Assembly (NCBI GenBank): GCA_023436715.1
Contig: JAEZIJ010000005.1
Location: forward strand, 1-37,646
Source of the DNA: Acidobacteriota bacterium
Lineage (GTDB): Bacteria > Acidobacteriota > Terriglobia > Bryobacterales > Bryobacteraceae
Length of the DNA: 37,646 bases
Reading direction: 5' to 3'
A model generated the notes under the pieces. The model ran no database searches, was not told the origin of the DNA, and saw only the letters and a list, made by a program, of their open reading frames with translations. Both the position numbers and the translations under genes were made by a program. Below are positions 7,559-15,800 of this stretch, piece after piece (the stretch's first letter is position 1; each line of letters starts with the position of its first letter).

Positions 7559-7845
7559 ATGCAACCACCCAGAGCAGCGCGGCCGCGGCCTACGGAACAC
7601 AGGCCCCGGCCAAAAAGGACAAGTTGTCCGAAAAGGACACCTTCCTCAGTCTGCTTGTGGCGCAGATCAAGAACCAGAACCCGCTGAATCCGGCCGACGG
7701 CACGCAGTTTCTGGCGCAACTGGCCCAGTTCAGCGAACTCGAACAGATGACCCAGATCGGGGCTGAACTCAAGGCGCTTCACAAGGACCTGACCGGAGAG
7801 GCTTCCGAAACCGAAACCCAGACGGAGAAAACCCAGGAAAACTGA
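7540..7845 (+). CDS. flgD: Hook-cap/scaffold protein FlgD, short form
   Basis: Encodes 101 aa from ATG 7540, which follows GGAG by 9 bases and lies within the end of fliK. The conserved FlgD N-terminal core is complete: DTFLSLLVAQIKNQNPLNPA, then FLAQLAQFSELEQM. FlgD caps the growing hook and is removed at completion. Typical FlgD proteins exceed 200 aa and have C-terminal tudor-like and Ig-like domains; these are absent, leaving only a charged Thr/Glu-rich tail. Short FlgD forms are known in several phyla. flgE starts one base after the stop. Confidence 0.92.
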   Translation: MATTAVNATTQSSAAAAYGTQAPAKKDKLSEKDTFLSLLVAQIKNQNPLNPADGTQFLAQLAQFSELEQMTQIGAELKALHKDLTGEASETETQTEKTQEN

Positions 7846-7846
7846 T

Positions 7847-9109
7847 ATGTTCACATCCTTCTCAGCAGCACTCTCGGCTTTAAGCGCGCATTCGACCGCC
7901 GTTGACGTGGTCGGAAACAACCTGGCGAACCTCAACACGCCGGGCTACAAGACCAGCACGGTTTCCTTCCGCGACCTGGTGACGCAATCGCTCGGCGCGG
8001 GCTTGGGCGAAACGCAGGTCGGTTTCGGAACGGGAAGGCCGTTCACGACGCGCCAGTTCACTCAGGGTGCAATCCAGGGCAGCACGGGCCTGCTCGACGC
8101 GGCCATCCAGGGCGACGGATTCTTCATCCTGCGCGACAACTTGAATTCAACGCTCTACACGCGGGCCGGCAATTTCCAGGTAGACGATCTCGGCTACCTC
8201 ATGACCATGACCGGCGAAAGGGTCCAGGGCTGGATGGAGGGCCCCGACGGCACGGTGAATCCGACCGGGGCGATCGCCGACATCGTGGTTCCCGTCGGGA
8301 CGCTGAAGACGCCGATCGCGACGAAAAACTTCTCGATTGATCTCAACCTGAATGCCGCGGCCGTCGCAGGCCAGCAGAACGCAAAATGCTCCGCTCCGAT
8401 GAAAGTGGTGGATTCGCTCGGGCGCACGCACGTGCTCACGGTGACTTTTACGAAGTCCGCAACGGCGAACGAGTGGGATTACGAAGTGACGATCCCGGAT
8501 GCCGACCTTGCCACGCCGCCCGACCCGCCGGTGCCGCTCGCCACCGGAACCGTCTCCTTCGATGAGGATGGCAAGCTGCTTACGCCGAACGCGTCCTCCC
8601 CGACTGTCGATGTGAACATCTCCGGCCTGGCCAGCGGCGCAAGCGACATGAATCTCAAGTGGTCGCTGTATAACGAGCAGGGCGTGGCGCGGGTGACGCA
8701 GTTCGACGAGCCATCGCAGGTTTCGGCGAACGCGCAGGACGGCTCGACGTCGGCATCGCTGACCAAGGTCGGGCTGGCCGACGGCGGAAAGATTGTCGCG
8801 CAGTATTCGAACGGGCAGCAGCGCATCGTAGGACAGGTGGCGCTCGCTTCGATCCGCAATGCGGAGTCGCTGATCGCGATGGGGAACAACAACTTCCAGG
8901 CAAGCGCGAAGACCGCTCTGCCGGCGATTGGCGTGCCGGAAACCGGCGGACGCGGCAAGATTCTGGGCGGGGCGCTCGAAGCCTCCACGGTGGATATCGC
9001 ACGGGAGTTCACGAACCTCATCGTCTTCCAGCGCGGCTACCAGGCTAATTCGCGCGTCGTAACGGCGGCGGACGAACTCAGCCAGGAGACGATCAACCTC
9101 AAGCGGTAA
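7847..9109 (+). CDS. flgE: Flagellar hook protein FlgE
   Basis: Encodes 420 aa, normal for FlgE. It polymerises into the hook joining rod and filament. The N-terminus shows the rod/hook motif (FSAALSALSAHSTAVDVVGN, then NLANLNTPGYK), followed by IQGDGFFILRDNLNS and a variable middle domain with DVNISGLASGASD. The C-terminus carries STVDIAREFTNLIVFQRGYQ. The sequence is clearly FlgE rather than FlgG because of its longer middle domain and its position after fliK and flgD. Confidence 0.95.
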   Translation: MFTSFSAALSALSAHSTAVDVVGNNLANLNTPGYKTSTVSFRDLVTQSLGAGLGETQVGFGTGRPFTTRQFTQGAIQGSTGLLDAAIQGDGFFILRDNLNSTLYTRAGNFQVDDLGYLMTMTGERVQGWMEGPDGTVNPTGAIADIVVPVGTLKTPIATKNFSIDLNLNAAAVAGQQNAKCSAPMKVVDSLGRTHVLTVTFTKSATANEWDYEVTIPDADLATPPDPPVPLATGTVSFDEDGKLLTPNASSPTVDVNISGLASGASDMNLKWSLYNEQGVARVTQFDEPSQVSANAQDGSTSASLTKVGLADGGKIVAQYSNGQQRIVGQVALASIRNAESLIAMGNNNFQASAKTALPAIGVPETGGRGKILGGALEASTVDIAREFTNLIVFQRGYQANSRVVTAADELSQETINLKR

Positions 9110-9124
9110 TCCAGGCCGGCGACT

Positions 9125-9373
9125 ATGACGGTTGTTGAAAACATCGGACATCTTGCCGACGTTCCGGTCCGGCTGGAGATCGAGCTGGACCGGAAGATCA
9201 CGCCCTTCTCGGAGGTACTGGAGTGGGGTGTGGGCAGTGTCGTAAGGCTGACGCGGTCGGCGGGCGAAAACCTCGACGTTTATGTCGGGGGAACGCTGCT
9301 CGGCTCCGGGGAAATCGTGGTCGTCGAGAACACGTTCGGAATCCGGCTTACCGACTTTAACTGGCCGGTGTGA
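9125..9373 (+). CDS. fliN: Flagellar switch protein FliN, SpoA domain only
   Basis: Encodes 82 aa consisting almost entirely of the SpoA (surface presentation of antigens) fold: VPVRLEIELDRKITPFSEVL, WGVGSVVRL, LDVYVGGTLLGSGEIVVVEN, then FGIRLTDF. FliN forms the base of the C ring and docks the export ATPase complex. It lies 15 bases after flgE and 12 bases before fliO, the classical fliN-O-P-Q-R order. A second SpoA protein is encoded at 16594-17445. Confidence 0.92.
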   Translation: MTVVENIGHLADVPVRLEIELDRKITPFSEVLEWGVGSVVRLTRSAGENLDVYVGGTLLGSGEIVVVENTFGIRLTDFNWPV

Positions 9374-9385
9374 AGGAACGATTCG

Positions 9386-9667
9386 ATGGAACTGCTGTAT
9401 CAGATGAGCGCGATTGCGCTGGTCTTCGGTCTGTTGGCGGCGGGGCTGTGGGCGCTGCGGCGGCGCGGCCTCGTGGCCGGCAGGGCGATCGTGCGCGGGC
9501 GCAAATCCGGCCGGATCGAGGCAATGGAGCGGCTGGTGCTTTCGCCGCATCACACGCTGCATCTGGTGCGTGTGGCGGACCGCGCCCTGCTGATCGGCGC
9601 GCATGCGGCCGGCTGCACGCTGCTCGATTCCGCGCCGCTGAGCGCGCTGGAGGCCAAGCCGCAGTGA
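9386..9667 (+). CDS. fliO: Flagellar biosynthesis protein FliO
   Basis: Encodes 93 aa with one N-terminal membrane helix (about residues 7-24, AIALVFGLLAAGLWAL), a basic linker, and a small cytoplasmic domain with MERLVLSPHHTLHLVRVADR and ALLIG, which is the FliO pattern. FliO assists assembly of the FliP pore ring. Sequence conservation of FliO is low; the call also relies on the fliN-fliO-fliP order. Its stop overlaps the fliP GTG start as GTGA. Confidence 0.85.
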   Translation: MELLYQMSAIALVFGLLAAGLWALRRRGLVAGRAIVRGRKSGRIEAMERLVLSPHHTLHLVRVADRALLIGAHAAGCTLLDSAPLSALEAKPQ

Positions 9668-10377
9668 GACGCTTCCTGCTCGCGTTTCTGTTCCTGACGC
9701 AATTGCTCGACGCCGCGCCTGCGCTTCCGCTCGGGTCCGTGAAAGGCGCTTCGCTCAGCGTGCCGATGCAGATCGTCCTCGTGTTGACGCTGCTGACGCT
9801 GCTGCCGGCGGTGATCATGTCGATCACGCCGTTTCTGCGGATCGCAGTGGTGCTGCATTTCCTGCGGCAGGCGCTCGGCACGCAATCGACGCCTTCGAAC
9901 CAGGTGCTCATCGGGCTGGCGCTGTTCCTGACCGTCCTGATCATGCAGCCGGTGGCCATGGATATCTACACGAAGGGCTGGGAACCGGTGGAGAAAGGGC
10001 AACTCACGGCCGCGCAGGGTTTCGAGCAGGGCTCGCAGCCGCTCAAGACGTTTCTCGCCCGGTTCGCGAGGGAGAAAGACATCAGGCTGCTGGTGGAGAT
10101 CACGCACCGCCCGGCGCCGCGCACTCCGGCCGATCTCGATCTGGCCGTGCTCGTTCCGGCCTATATCCTCTCGGAGTTGAAGACGGCATTTCAGATTGGG
10201 GCCGTGCTGTTCCTGCCCTTCCTCGTGATCGACATTGTAGTAGCCTCGGTCACGCTCTCGGCCGGCATGATTCAACTGCCGCCCGTCATGTTATCCGCGC
10301 CATTCAAGCTGCTGCTGTTTGTGTTGGTGGACGGCTGGAACCTGGTGGTGGGATCGCTGGTGAAGAGTTTCTATTGA
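9664..10377 (+). CDS. fliP: Flagellar export gate protein FliP
   Basis: About 237 aa from the GTG at 9664, chosen because it overlaps the fliO stop and puts the signal sequence (RRFLLAFLFLTQLLDAAPA) at the N-terminus. FliP forms the core pore ring of the flagellar type III export gate with FliQ and FliR. The family signature is clear: LLTLLPAVIMSITPFLRIAV, then LRQALGTQSTPSNQVLIGLA, and at the C-terminus YILSELKTAFQIG, LPFLVIDIVVAS and LPFKLLLFVLVDGW-like APFKLLLFVLVDGW. Length is normal. Confidence 0.96.
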   Translation: MRRFLLAFLFLTQLLDAAPALPLGSVKGASLSVPMQIVLVLTLLTLLPAVIMSITPFLRIAVVLHFLRQALGTQSTPSNQVLIGLALFLTVLIMQPVAMDIYTKGWEPVEKGQLTAAQGFEQGSQPLKTFLARFAREKDIRLLVEITHRPAPRTPADLDLAVLVPAYILSELKTAFQIGAVLFLPFLVIDIVVASVTLSAGMIQLPPVMLSAPFKLLLFVLVDGWNLVVGSLVKSFY

Positions 10378-10387
10378 GGGGCAGGGG

Positions 10388-10657
10388 ATGACTCCGGAAT
10401 TCGTGTTGCAAACCGTGCGGCAGATGCTCATGATGGCGTTCTGGATCAGTGCGCCGCTCTTGATCGTGGGCTTCATCGCCGGTGTGGCAATCAGCCTGGT
10501 GCAGGTGGTGACGTCCATGCAGGACTCGGCCTTCAGCACGATTCCCAGGCTGGCGGCGTTCCTGCTGGCGCTCATGATCTCGCTGCCCTGGATGCTGCGG
10601 CAGATGGTCTCGTACGCCTCTACGATTCTGGGCGAGTTGGGGAAGTATGCCCGCTGA
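10388..10657 (+). CDS. fliQ: Flagellar export gate protein FliQ
   Basis: Encodes 89 aa with two membrane helices (about 15-38 and 52-72). FliQ subunits wrap the FliP-FliR pore. Signature residues include LLIVGFIAGVAISLVQVVTS followed by MQDSAFSTIPRLAA, with the conserved Q and the P. It follows fliP by 10 bases with a GGGG-type site and overlaps fliR by 11 bases. Confidence 0.95.
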   Translation: MTPEFVLQTVRQMLMMAFWISAPLLIVGFIAGVAISLVQVVTSMQDSAFSTIPRLAAFLLALMISLPWMLRQMVSYASTILGELGKYAR

Positions 10658-11414
10658 ACTGAGTCTGCCTGTGGGCTTGCTGGTGGCCTTCGTGCTCGTG
10701 CTGGCGCGCGTCGGAGGCGCGTTTGTATTTGTGCCGCTACCCGGCGTGAGCGCCGGGCCGGAGCTTGCGCGCGTGGTGCTGGCCGTGGGGTTCACGGTGG
10801 CGCTCTTCCCGTTGTGGCCCACGGTCGCGGCCACGGAACTGGGCGTGGGGCAAGTGGCCGTGTGGGTGATGTCGGAAGCGGCGTTCGGCCTTACGGCCGG
10901 GCTTGCGGTGGCATTCCTGATCGAGACGCTGATCGTGGCGGCGCAGGCCGTGGGCGTGCAGGCGGGGTATTCGTACGCCTCGACGGTCGATCCCACGACG
11001 CAGGCCGACAGCAACGTGCTGCTCGTGTTTGCACACCTGACGGCGGGCATGTTGTTCTTCGCGCTCGGGCTGGACCGGCAGGTGCTGGCCGTGTTCGCAC
11101 GGAGCCTGGAAGTGTACCCGCCCGGCGCATATCAATTGAAGTTGCCGGCCGCCGAAACGATTCTCAGGTTGGGCGGCGCGATGTTTTCGATCGGGATGCG
11201 GCTGGCCATGCCGGTTGTGGTGCTGCTGATGCTGGTGGATATCGCCCTGGCGCTGCTCGGCCGGATTCACGCTCAACTGCAACTGATCACGCTGGCTTTT
11301 CCGGTAAAGATGATGGCCGCGCTCGCGTTCCTCGCCGTGATCACGGCGTTCTTCCTGCCGGTGTTCCGGACCGCCGCTGAGCGCACGTTTTCGGTTCTGC
11401 GGGGAGGAATGTGA
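10647..11414 (+). CDS. fliR: Flagellar export gate protein FliR
   Basis: Encodes 255 aa, the usual length. FliR is the single-copy subunit that closes the FliP/FliQ/FliR export pore. About six hydrophobic helices are visible, with the family segments LVLARVGGAFVFVPLPG, VGVQAGYSYASTVDPTTQAD and a C-terminal MMAALAFLAVITAFFLPVF. The start overlaps fliQ. The stop TGA overlaps an ATG (TGATG at 11412-11416) that opens a short frame running through the downstream repeat into flhB. Confidence 0.95.
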   Translation: MPAELSLPVGLLVAFVLVLARVGGAFVFVPLPGVSAGPELARVVLAVGFTVALFPLWPTVAATELGVGQVAVWVMSEAAFGLTAGLAVAFLIETLIVAAQAVGVQAGYSYASTVDPTTQADSNVLLVFAHLTAGMLFFALGLDRQVLAVFARSLEVYPPGAYQLKLPAAETILRLGGAMFSIGMRLAMPVVVLLMLVDIALALLGRIHAQLQLITLAFPVKMMAALAFLAVITAFFLPVFRTAAERTFSVLRGGM

Positions 11415-11539
11415 TGCGCGCCCTCAAGACATCGGCGTTTATCCGCGTTCATCAGCGGCTGATAAAGGCATTTTGGCCGCAGATGAACGCAGATGAACGC
11501 CGATGTTCGCATCTTTGCTTCCTAACCTATGGCGGATAA
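11414..11539 (+). CDS. 41-codon bridging frame through the repeat between fliR and flhB
   Basis: An ATG overlapping the fliR stop opens a frame that crosses the whole 76-nt repeat and stops at 11537-11539, 11 bases inside flhB. It encodes 41 residues dictated by the repeat (SAFIRVHQRL, QMNADERRC). It is unlikely to be a functional protein. It could, however, let ribosomes pass from fliR to flhB, whose own start lacks a ribosome binding site. Confidence 0.25.
   Translation: MRALKTSAFIRVHQRLIKAFWPQMNADERRCSHLCFLTYGG
11430..11505. repeat. 76-nt inverted repeat, copy B
   Basis: Arms 11430-11459 and 11476-11505 pair over 30 nt with three mismatches; loop TGATAAAGGCATTTTG (11460-11475). Same size and nearly the same loop as the copy at 2342-2417. 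It occupies most of the 114-base fliR-flhB gap and has no stop codon in the frame coming from fliR. Confidence 0.85.
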
Positions 11540-12593
11540 GAGCCAGCAAACCGAGAAGCCGACACCGCGGCGCATCGAGCAGGCGAGGCGCGAGGGGCGA
11601 TTCGCCGTCAGCCGGGAAGCTGTGGGCGCGCTTCAGTTCGCCACGTTCGCCGCGCTGCTCGGCTGGTTCGGAGCGGGTTACTGCGGGCGCCTGATGGAGA
11701 GCACCCGGTACCTGCTTCGGGCGGCCTTCATGGCCGAACTCACCGTGGCGGAACTGCTGCGCCTCGTGAGGCTGCTCCTCTACCGTGACTTCCTTCCTCT
11801 CGCAATGGCCGGCGCGGCGCTGGTCGCCGCCAGCCTGGGAACGCAACTCGCCATTACACGGATGGGAGTTTCGTTGAAAGGGCTCACACCGAACATCCAG
11901 CGGCTGAACTTCCTCAAGAAGGTGCGCGAACTGCCTCGCCAGAATATCCCCTCGCTCGTTCAGGCCATCGTGCTGCTTCCGCTGTTCGCCGGCGCCGTTT
12001 ACGGCATCGTGAAGGACAACTGGGACGCGCTCATCGCCATGCCGCTCCAGGCCGTGGAGCAGAGTTCTCGGCAGATGGCCGCCTCCATACAGGGCCTGAT
12101 GTGGAAGGGCGCCATGCTGTTCGTCGTGATGGGCGCAATCGATTTCGTGCGGCAGAACCGGCGCTACACGAAGGACCTGCGGATGAGCAAGCAGGAAATT
12201 CGCGAGGAGATGAAGGAGAGCGAAGGCAATCCGCAAGTGCGCGCCCGCGTCCGCCAGTTGAGGCGCGAATGGCTGCGCAGGCGCATGATGGCGCAGGTCC
12301 CCACGGCCACCGCCGTTATCGTGAACCCGACGCACTACGCCGTGGCGATCCGCTACGCCATGGACTCGATGACCGCGCCCACGGTTGTCGCGAAGGGAAA
12401 GAACCACCTCGCCCTGCGCATCCGCAAGAAGGCCGTTGAGCACCAGGTGCCCATCATCGAGAATCCGCCCCTGGCTCAGGCGCTCTACAAGACGGCCGAA
12501 GTGGGGCAAGAGATACCGGCGAATCTCTATCGCGCCGTGGCGGAAATACTCGCTTACATCTACCGCATCATGGGAGGCCGGCTTCCGGCATAG
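11529..12593 (+). CDS. flhB: Flagellar export switch protein FlhB
   Basis: Encodes 354 aa. FlhB is the export-gate protein that self-cleaves to switch from rod/hook to filament substrates. N-terminus MADKSQQTEKPTPRRIEQAR is the standard KTE-PT-R-AR motif (a GKVAKS-like segment is replaced by EGRFAVSRE). Four membrane helices precede the linker with KQEIREEMKESEGNP. The autocleavage motif NPTH is at residues 266-269, followed by YAVAIRY. No ribosome binding site precedes the ATG: the preceding bases CTTCCTAACCT come right after the inserted repeat. flhA follows after 3 bases. Confidence 0.96.
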   Translation: MADKSQQTEKPTPRRIEQARREGRFAVSREAVGALQFATFAALLGWFGAGYCGRLMESTRYLLRAAFMAELTVAELLRLVRLLLYRDFLPLAMAGAALVAASLGTQLAITRMGVSLKGLTPNIQRLNFLKKVRELPRQNIPSLVQAIVLLPLFAGAVYGIVKDNWDALIAMPLQAVEQSSRQMAASIQGLMWKGAMLFVVMGAIDFVRQNRRYTKDLRMSKQEIREEMKESEGNPQVRARVRQLRREWLRRRMMAQVPTATAVIVNPTHYAVAIRYAMDSMTAPTVVAKGKNHLALRIRKKAVEHQVPIIENPPLAQALYKTAEVGQEIPANLYRAVAEILAYIYRIMGGRLPA

Positions 12594-12596
12594 GAA

Positions 12597-14678
12597 ATGG
12601 GAACCAAAGCGCTCGCAATCCCTGGGGTTCAGCAAACGTCCGGCGGCTCGGCACTCGGAGCCAAGGCAGCGGAACTCGGTGTGCCCCTCGCGGTACTGGC
12701 GATCGTCCTGGCGATGGTGGCGCCGCTGCCTTCGTTTCTGCTGGACATCCTGATCGCCACCAACATCACGCTTTCGGTGGTGGTTCTGCTGGTGGCGATG
12801 TACATCCTGAAGCCGGTGGAGTTCAGCGTTTTTCCCACCACGCTGCTGTTGATGACGCTGTTCCGGCTGGGGCTGAACATCTCCTCCGCGCGGCTGATCC
12901 TGCTGAACGGCAATGGCGGAACGTCGGCCGCCGGGCAAGTCATCGAAGCGTTCGGCACGTTCGTTGTAGGCGGCAACTACATCGTCGGCGTCGTGATCTT
13001 CCTCGTGCTGATTGCCATACAGTACGTGGTCATCAATCACGGCGCGGTTCGCATCTCCGAAGTCACCGCCCGGTTCACTCTCGACGCCCTGCCGGGCAAG
13101 CAGATGTCGATCGATTCGGACCTGAACGCTGGACTGATCGACGAAGCCGAGGCACGGACGCGCCGCCGCAACCTGGCAGCCGAAGCCGAATTCTACGGCG
13201 CCATGGACGGCGCTTCACGGTTCACCCAGCGCGACGCGGTGGCGAGCATCCTGATCACCGGCATCAACATCATCGCCGGGTTTCTCATCGGCGTCCTGCA
13301 GCACGGCATGGATCTGCGCCGCGCGCTCGAAACCTACACGGTTCTCACGATCGGCGACGGGCTGGTGACGGTGTTGCCCGCACTGATGATCTCGATCTCG
13401 GGCGGTCTGGTTGTGACTCGCGCCGGCGCCGACTCACGGCTCGGCGCGGAGGTCCGCAAACAGGTGTTCGGCAACCCGCAGCCACTGCTGATGGCTTCCG
13501 GCGTTTTGTTCGCGCTGGCGGCGTTCCCGGGACTTCCGAAAATCCCGTTCCTGCTTCTGGGCGCCGGAATCGGCACGGCGGCATGGAGAATGCGGCAAAA
13601 GGTTGTCACAGCCGAAAAAGCGTCGGTCGCGCAGCCGCAGCCCGCGCCCAGGGAGAACCTGGAAACGCTGCTCAAGGTGGAGCCGATGGCGGTGGAGGTG
13701 GGGCTCGGATTGGTGCGGCTGGTCGAAGGGGGACAGAACTCGCCCCTGCTCCGGCGCATCGCGGCGATTCGCAGGCAACTGGCTACCGAACTCGGCTACC
13801 TGCTGCCGCCGGTTCGCGTCATGGACAATCTCTCCCTGCGTTCGCGCGAGTACGTTGTGCTGCTCAAGGGAATTGAGCTGGCCCGCTTCGATATGCCGCA
13901 AGGCTGCGAACTTGCGATCCATCCGGGCAAGCCTTCCACACCCATTGAGGGGACGCCGGCCAAGGAGCCTGCGTTCGGGATCCCGGCCGTCTGGATACGC
14001 CCCGAGCAGGTGGACGCGGCGCGAGCGGCGGGCTACACGGTGGTGGACGCGGTCAGCATTCTTGGAACGCATCTGTCGGAAATCGCGCGCCGTCACGCGC
14101 ACGAATTGTTCTCGCGCCAGGACGCGAAGAAGCTCCTGGATCGCGTCGCCGAAGAAAATCCGCGCGTGGTGGAGGATTTGGTTCCGAAATTGCTTCCCCT
14201 CGCCGCTGTGCAGCGAGTCCTGCAGAATCTTCTCCGCGAGCGGGTGTCGATCCGCGACGCCGTTTCGATACTCGAAGCGCTCGGGGAGGCCGCGCACATC
14301 ACGAAGAACCCGACGCTGCTGACGGAGTACGTGCGGCAGTCGATCCGGCGCGTTGTGTCCAAGCCGTACCTGAATGCGAACGGCGACCTCCCGGTCTATT
14401 TCCTCGACCCATCGGTGGAGCAGATGATTGAGTCCGCCGTCGAGCACGGAGAGTATACGAGCCACTGGAATCTCTCGCCGCAATCGGTCCGCGACATATT
14501 GGAGCGCATCCGGCGCGTGGTGGGGAATCCGGAGTCGGCCGTCGTGGCGCTGGCGAGTTCAGGCGCGCGGCATTTCATGCGGCAGCTCGTGGAACCTTCC
14601 ATCGGCAATCTGTATTTCCTGTCTCACAGCGAGATCCCGTCCGGCGTGAAGGTGGTATCGCTGGGAGTCGTTCAGTAA
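12597..14678 (+). CDS. flhA: Flagellar export gate protein FlhA
   Basis: Encodes 693 aa, full length. FlhA forms the nonameric ring that docks substrates and uses the proton gradient for export. The N-terminal half has about eight membrane helices starting at residue 30 (VPLAVLAIVLAMVAPLPSFL) and contains the FHIPEP region with RISEVTARFTLDALPGKQM and IDSDLNAGLIDEAEA. The cytoplasmic part (about 350-693) includes the chaperone-binding region and the family-typical LVRQSIRR-like YVRQSIRRVV and a final VKVVSLG. Spacing to flhB is 3 bases. Confidence 0.97.
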   Translation: MGTKALAIPGVQQTSGGSALGAKAAELGVPLAVLAIVLAMVAPLPSFLLDILIATNITLSVVVLLVAMYILKPVEFSVFPTTLLLMTLFRLGLNISSARLILLNGNGGTSAAGQVIEAFGTFVVGGNYIVGVVIFLVLIAIQYVVINHGAVRISEVTARFTLDALPGKQMSIDSDLNAGLIDEAEARTRRRNLAAEAEFYGAMDGASRFTQRDAVASILITGINIIAGFLIGVLQHGMDLRRALETYTVLTIGDGLVTVLPALMISISGGLVVTRAGADSRLGAEVRKQVFGNPQPLLMASGVLFALAAFPGLPKIPFLLLGAGIGTAAWRMRQKVVTAEKASVAQPQPAPRENLETLLKVEPMAVEVGLGLVRLVEGGQNSPLLRRIAAIRRQLATELGYLLPPVRVMDNLSLRSREYVVLLKGIELARFDMPQGCELAIHPGKPSTPIEGTPAKEPAFGIPAVWIRPEQVDAARAAGYTVVDAVSILGTHLSEIARRHAHELFSRQDAKKLLDRVAEENPRVVEDLVPKLLPLAAVQRVLQNLLRERVSIRDAVSILEALGEAAHITKNPTLLTEYVRQSIRRVVSKPYLNANGDLPVYFLDPSVEQMIESAVEHGEYTSHWNLSPQSVRDILERIRRVVGNPESAVVALASSGARHFMRQLVEPSIGNLYFLSHSEIPSGVKVVSLGVVQ

Positions 14679-14690
14679 GGGAGATTGGTA

Positions 14691-15800
14691 GTGAAGCTGA
14701 AATCGTACTTCGCCAAAGATGTGAAAGCGGCGCTTGAGATGGCGCGTGTGGAGTTGGGGCCCGAAGCCATGCTGATCCAGTCGCGGAAGGCTCCGCCGGA
14801 AGCCCGCCACCTCGGCGAGTGCGAGGTGGTGATGGCCCTGCCGCCCGCCGAAAAGAAGACCGCCGATGAGGCGAAGCCGGCGGACGCGCCACAGGACTAC
14901 GTGCGGCTCTCCGCCGAGATGGCCGAGATGCGGAAGCAGTTGGAGCGAATGGCGGCGGCGGTGAGCCGGTCGAGCGCGATCGGTGCGGCGCGCGAGTTGC
15001 CGCAGCCGGAACTTGCCGAGCTGTTCTCAAAACTCGTAGAGGCCGAAGTCGATCCGGCGCTCGCGCATGACGTTATTCAAAAGCTCAGAGACACCGGCGC
15101 GGACGGCGCCGCAGCGGAGCGCGCGCTTTCCTCCGAGCTTGCGGCGCGCATCCATTGCGACGCGCAGTTGGGCCGCGGCGGCCATCCCCGAATCGTTGCG
15201 CTGGTGGGGCCCTGCGGTTGCGGGAAGACGACCACGCTGGTGAAGCTCGCCGTCCGCTACGGGCTCACCTGCCGGCGGCCCACCCAGATCATCTCGATGG
15301 ACAACTGCCGCATAGCCGCGGCCGACCAGTTGCGCTCGTTCGCGGCCATTCTCGGCGTGGGTTTCGTTGCGCTGGAGACGCCGCTGGCACTGTCGCAGGC
15401 GATCGAAGAGAACCGCGGGAAGGACCTGATTCTGATCGACACGCCGGGCCACGGGCCGAATGATCTGGCCGATTCCGCAGACCTCGCGGCGTTTCTTTCC
15501 GGCCGGCGCGATATTGATACGCACCTGGTCCTATCGGCTTCGATGAAATCCGCCGATGTATCCCGTGTTGTGGATCGTTTTGAGATATTCCGGCCGCAAA
15601 AGCTCCTGTTTACGAAACTGGACGAAACCGAGTCCTACGGGCCGATTCTGAACGAAGCGGCGCGAACAGGCAGGCCGATTTCATTCCTGGCAACCGGACA
15701 ACGCATTCCGGAGGATCTGGAACCGGCGGTGAAGGAACGGATCGTGAGTCTCGTACTAGAGCGCGGCGCGCGGCGTACGGCGGCAGCGGCGGCAGCATGA
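14691..15800 (+). CDS. flhF: SRP-type GTPase FlhF
   Basis: About 369 aa from a GTG at 14691, 7 bases after AAGGGAG; a TTG at 14685 would add two residues. FlhF marks the site (often a pole) and controls number of flagella. A basic/variable N-terminal B domain (1-110) starts MKLKSYFAKDVKAALEMA, typical of FlhF. The NG domain follows with P-loop VGPCGCGKTT (about 172-181), DNCRIAAADQL, DTPG (about 250) and TKLDE. The partner ATPase FlhG, usually encoded next to flhF, is not here: fliA overlaps directly by ATGA. Confidence 0.94.
   Translation: MKLKSYFAKDVKAALEMARVELGPEAMLIQSRKAPPEARHLGECEVVMALPPAEKKTADEAKPADAPQDYVRLSAEMAEMRKQLERMAAAVSRSSAIGAARELPQPELAELFSKLVEAEVDPALAHDVIQKLRDTGADGAAAERALSSELAARIHCDAQLGRGGHPRIVALVGPCGCGKTTTLVKLAVRYGLTCRRPTQIISMDNCRIAAADQLRSFAAILGVGFVALETPLALSQAIEENRGKDLILIDTPGHGPNDLADSADLAAFLSGRRDIDTHLVLSASMKSADVSRVVDRFEIFRPQKLLFTKLDETESYGPILNEAARTGRPISFLATGQRIPEDLEPAVKERIVSLVLERGARRTAAAAAA

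Noticed and set aside
8147..9604. 485-aa frame antisense to flgE, fliN and fliO
   Set aside because: Very rich in Arg/His, no recognised motif, and opposite three confidently identified flagellar genes.
11439..13040. 533-aa frame antisense to flhB and flhA
   Set aside because: Long only because of high GC; histidine/glutamine-rich product with no domain pattern, opposite two conserved genes.
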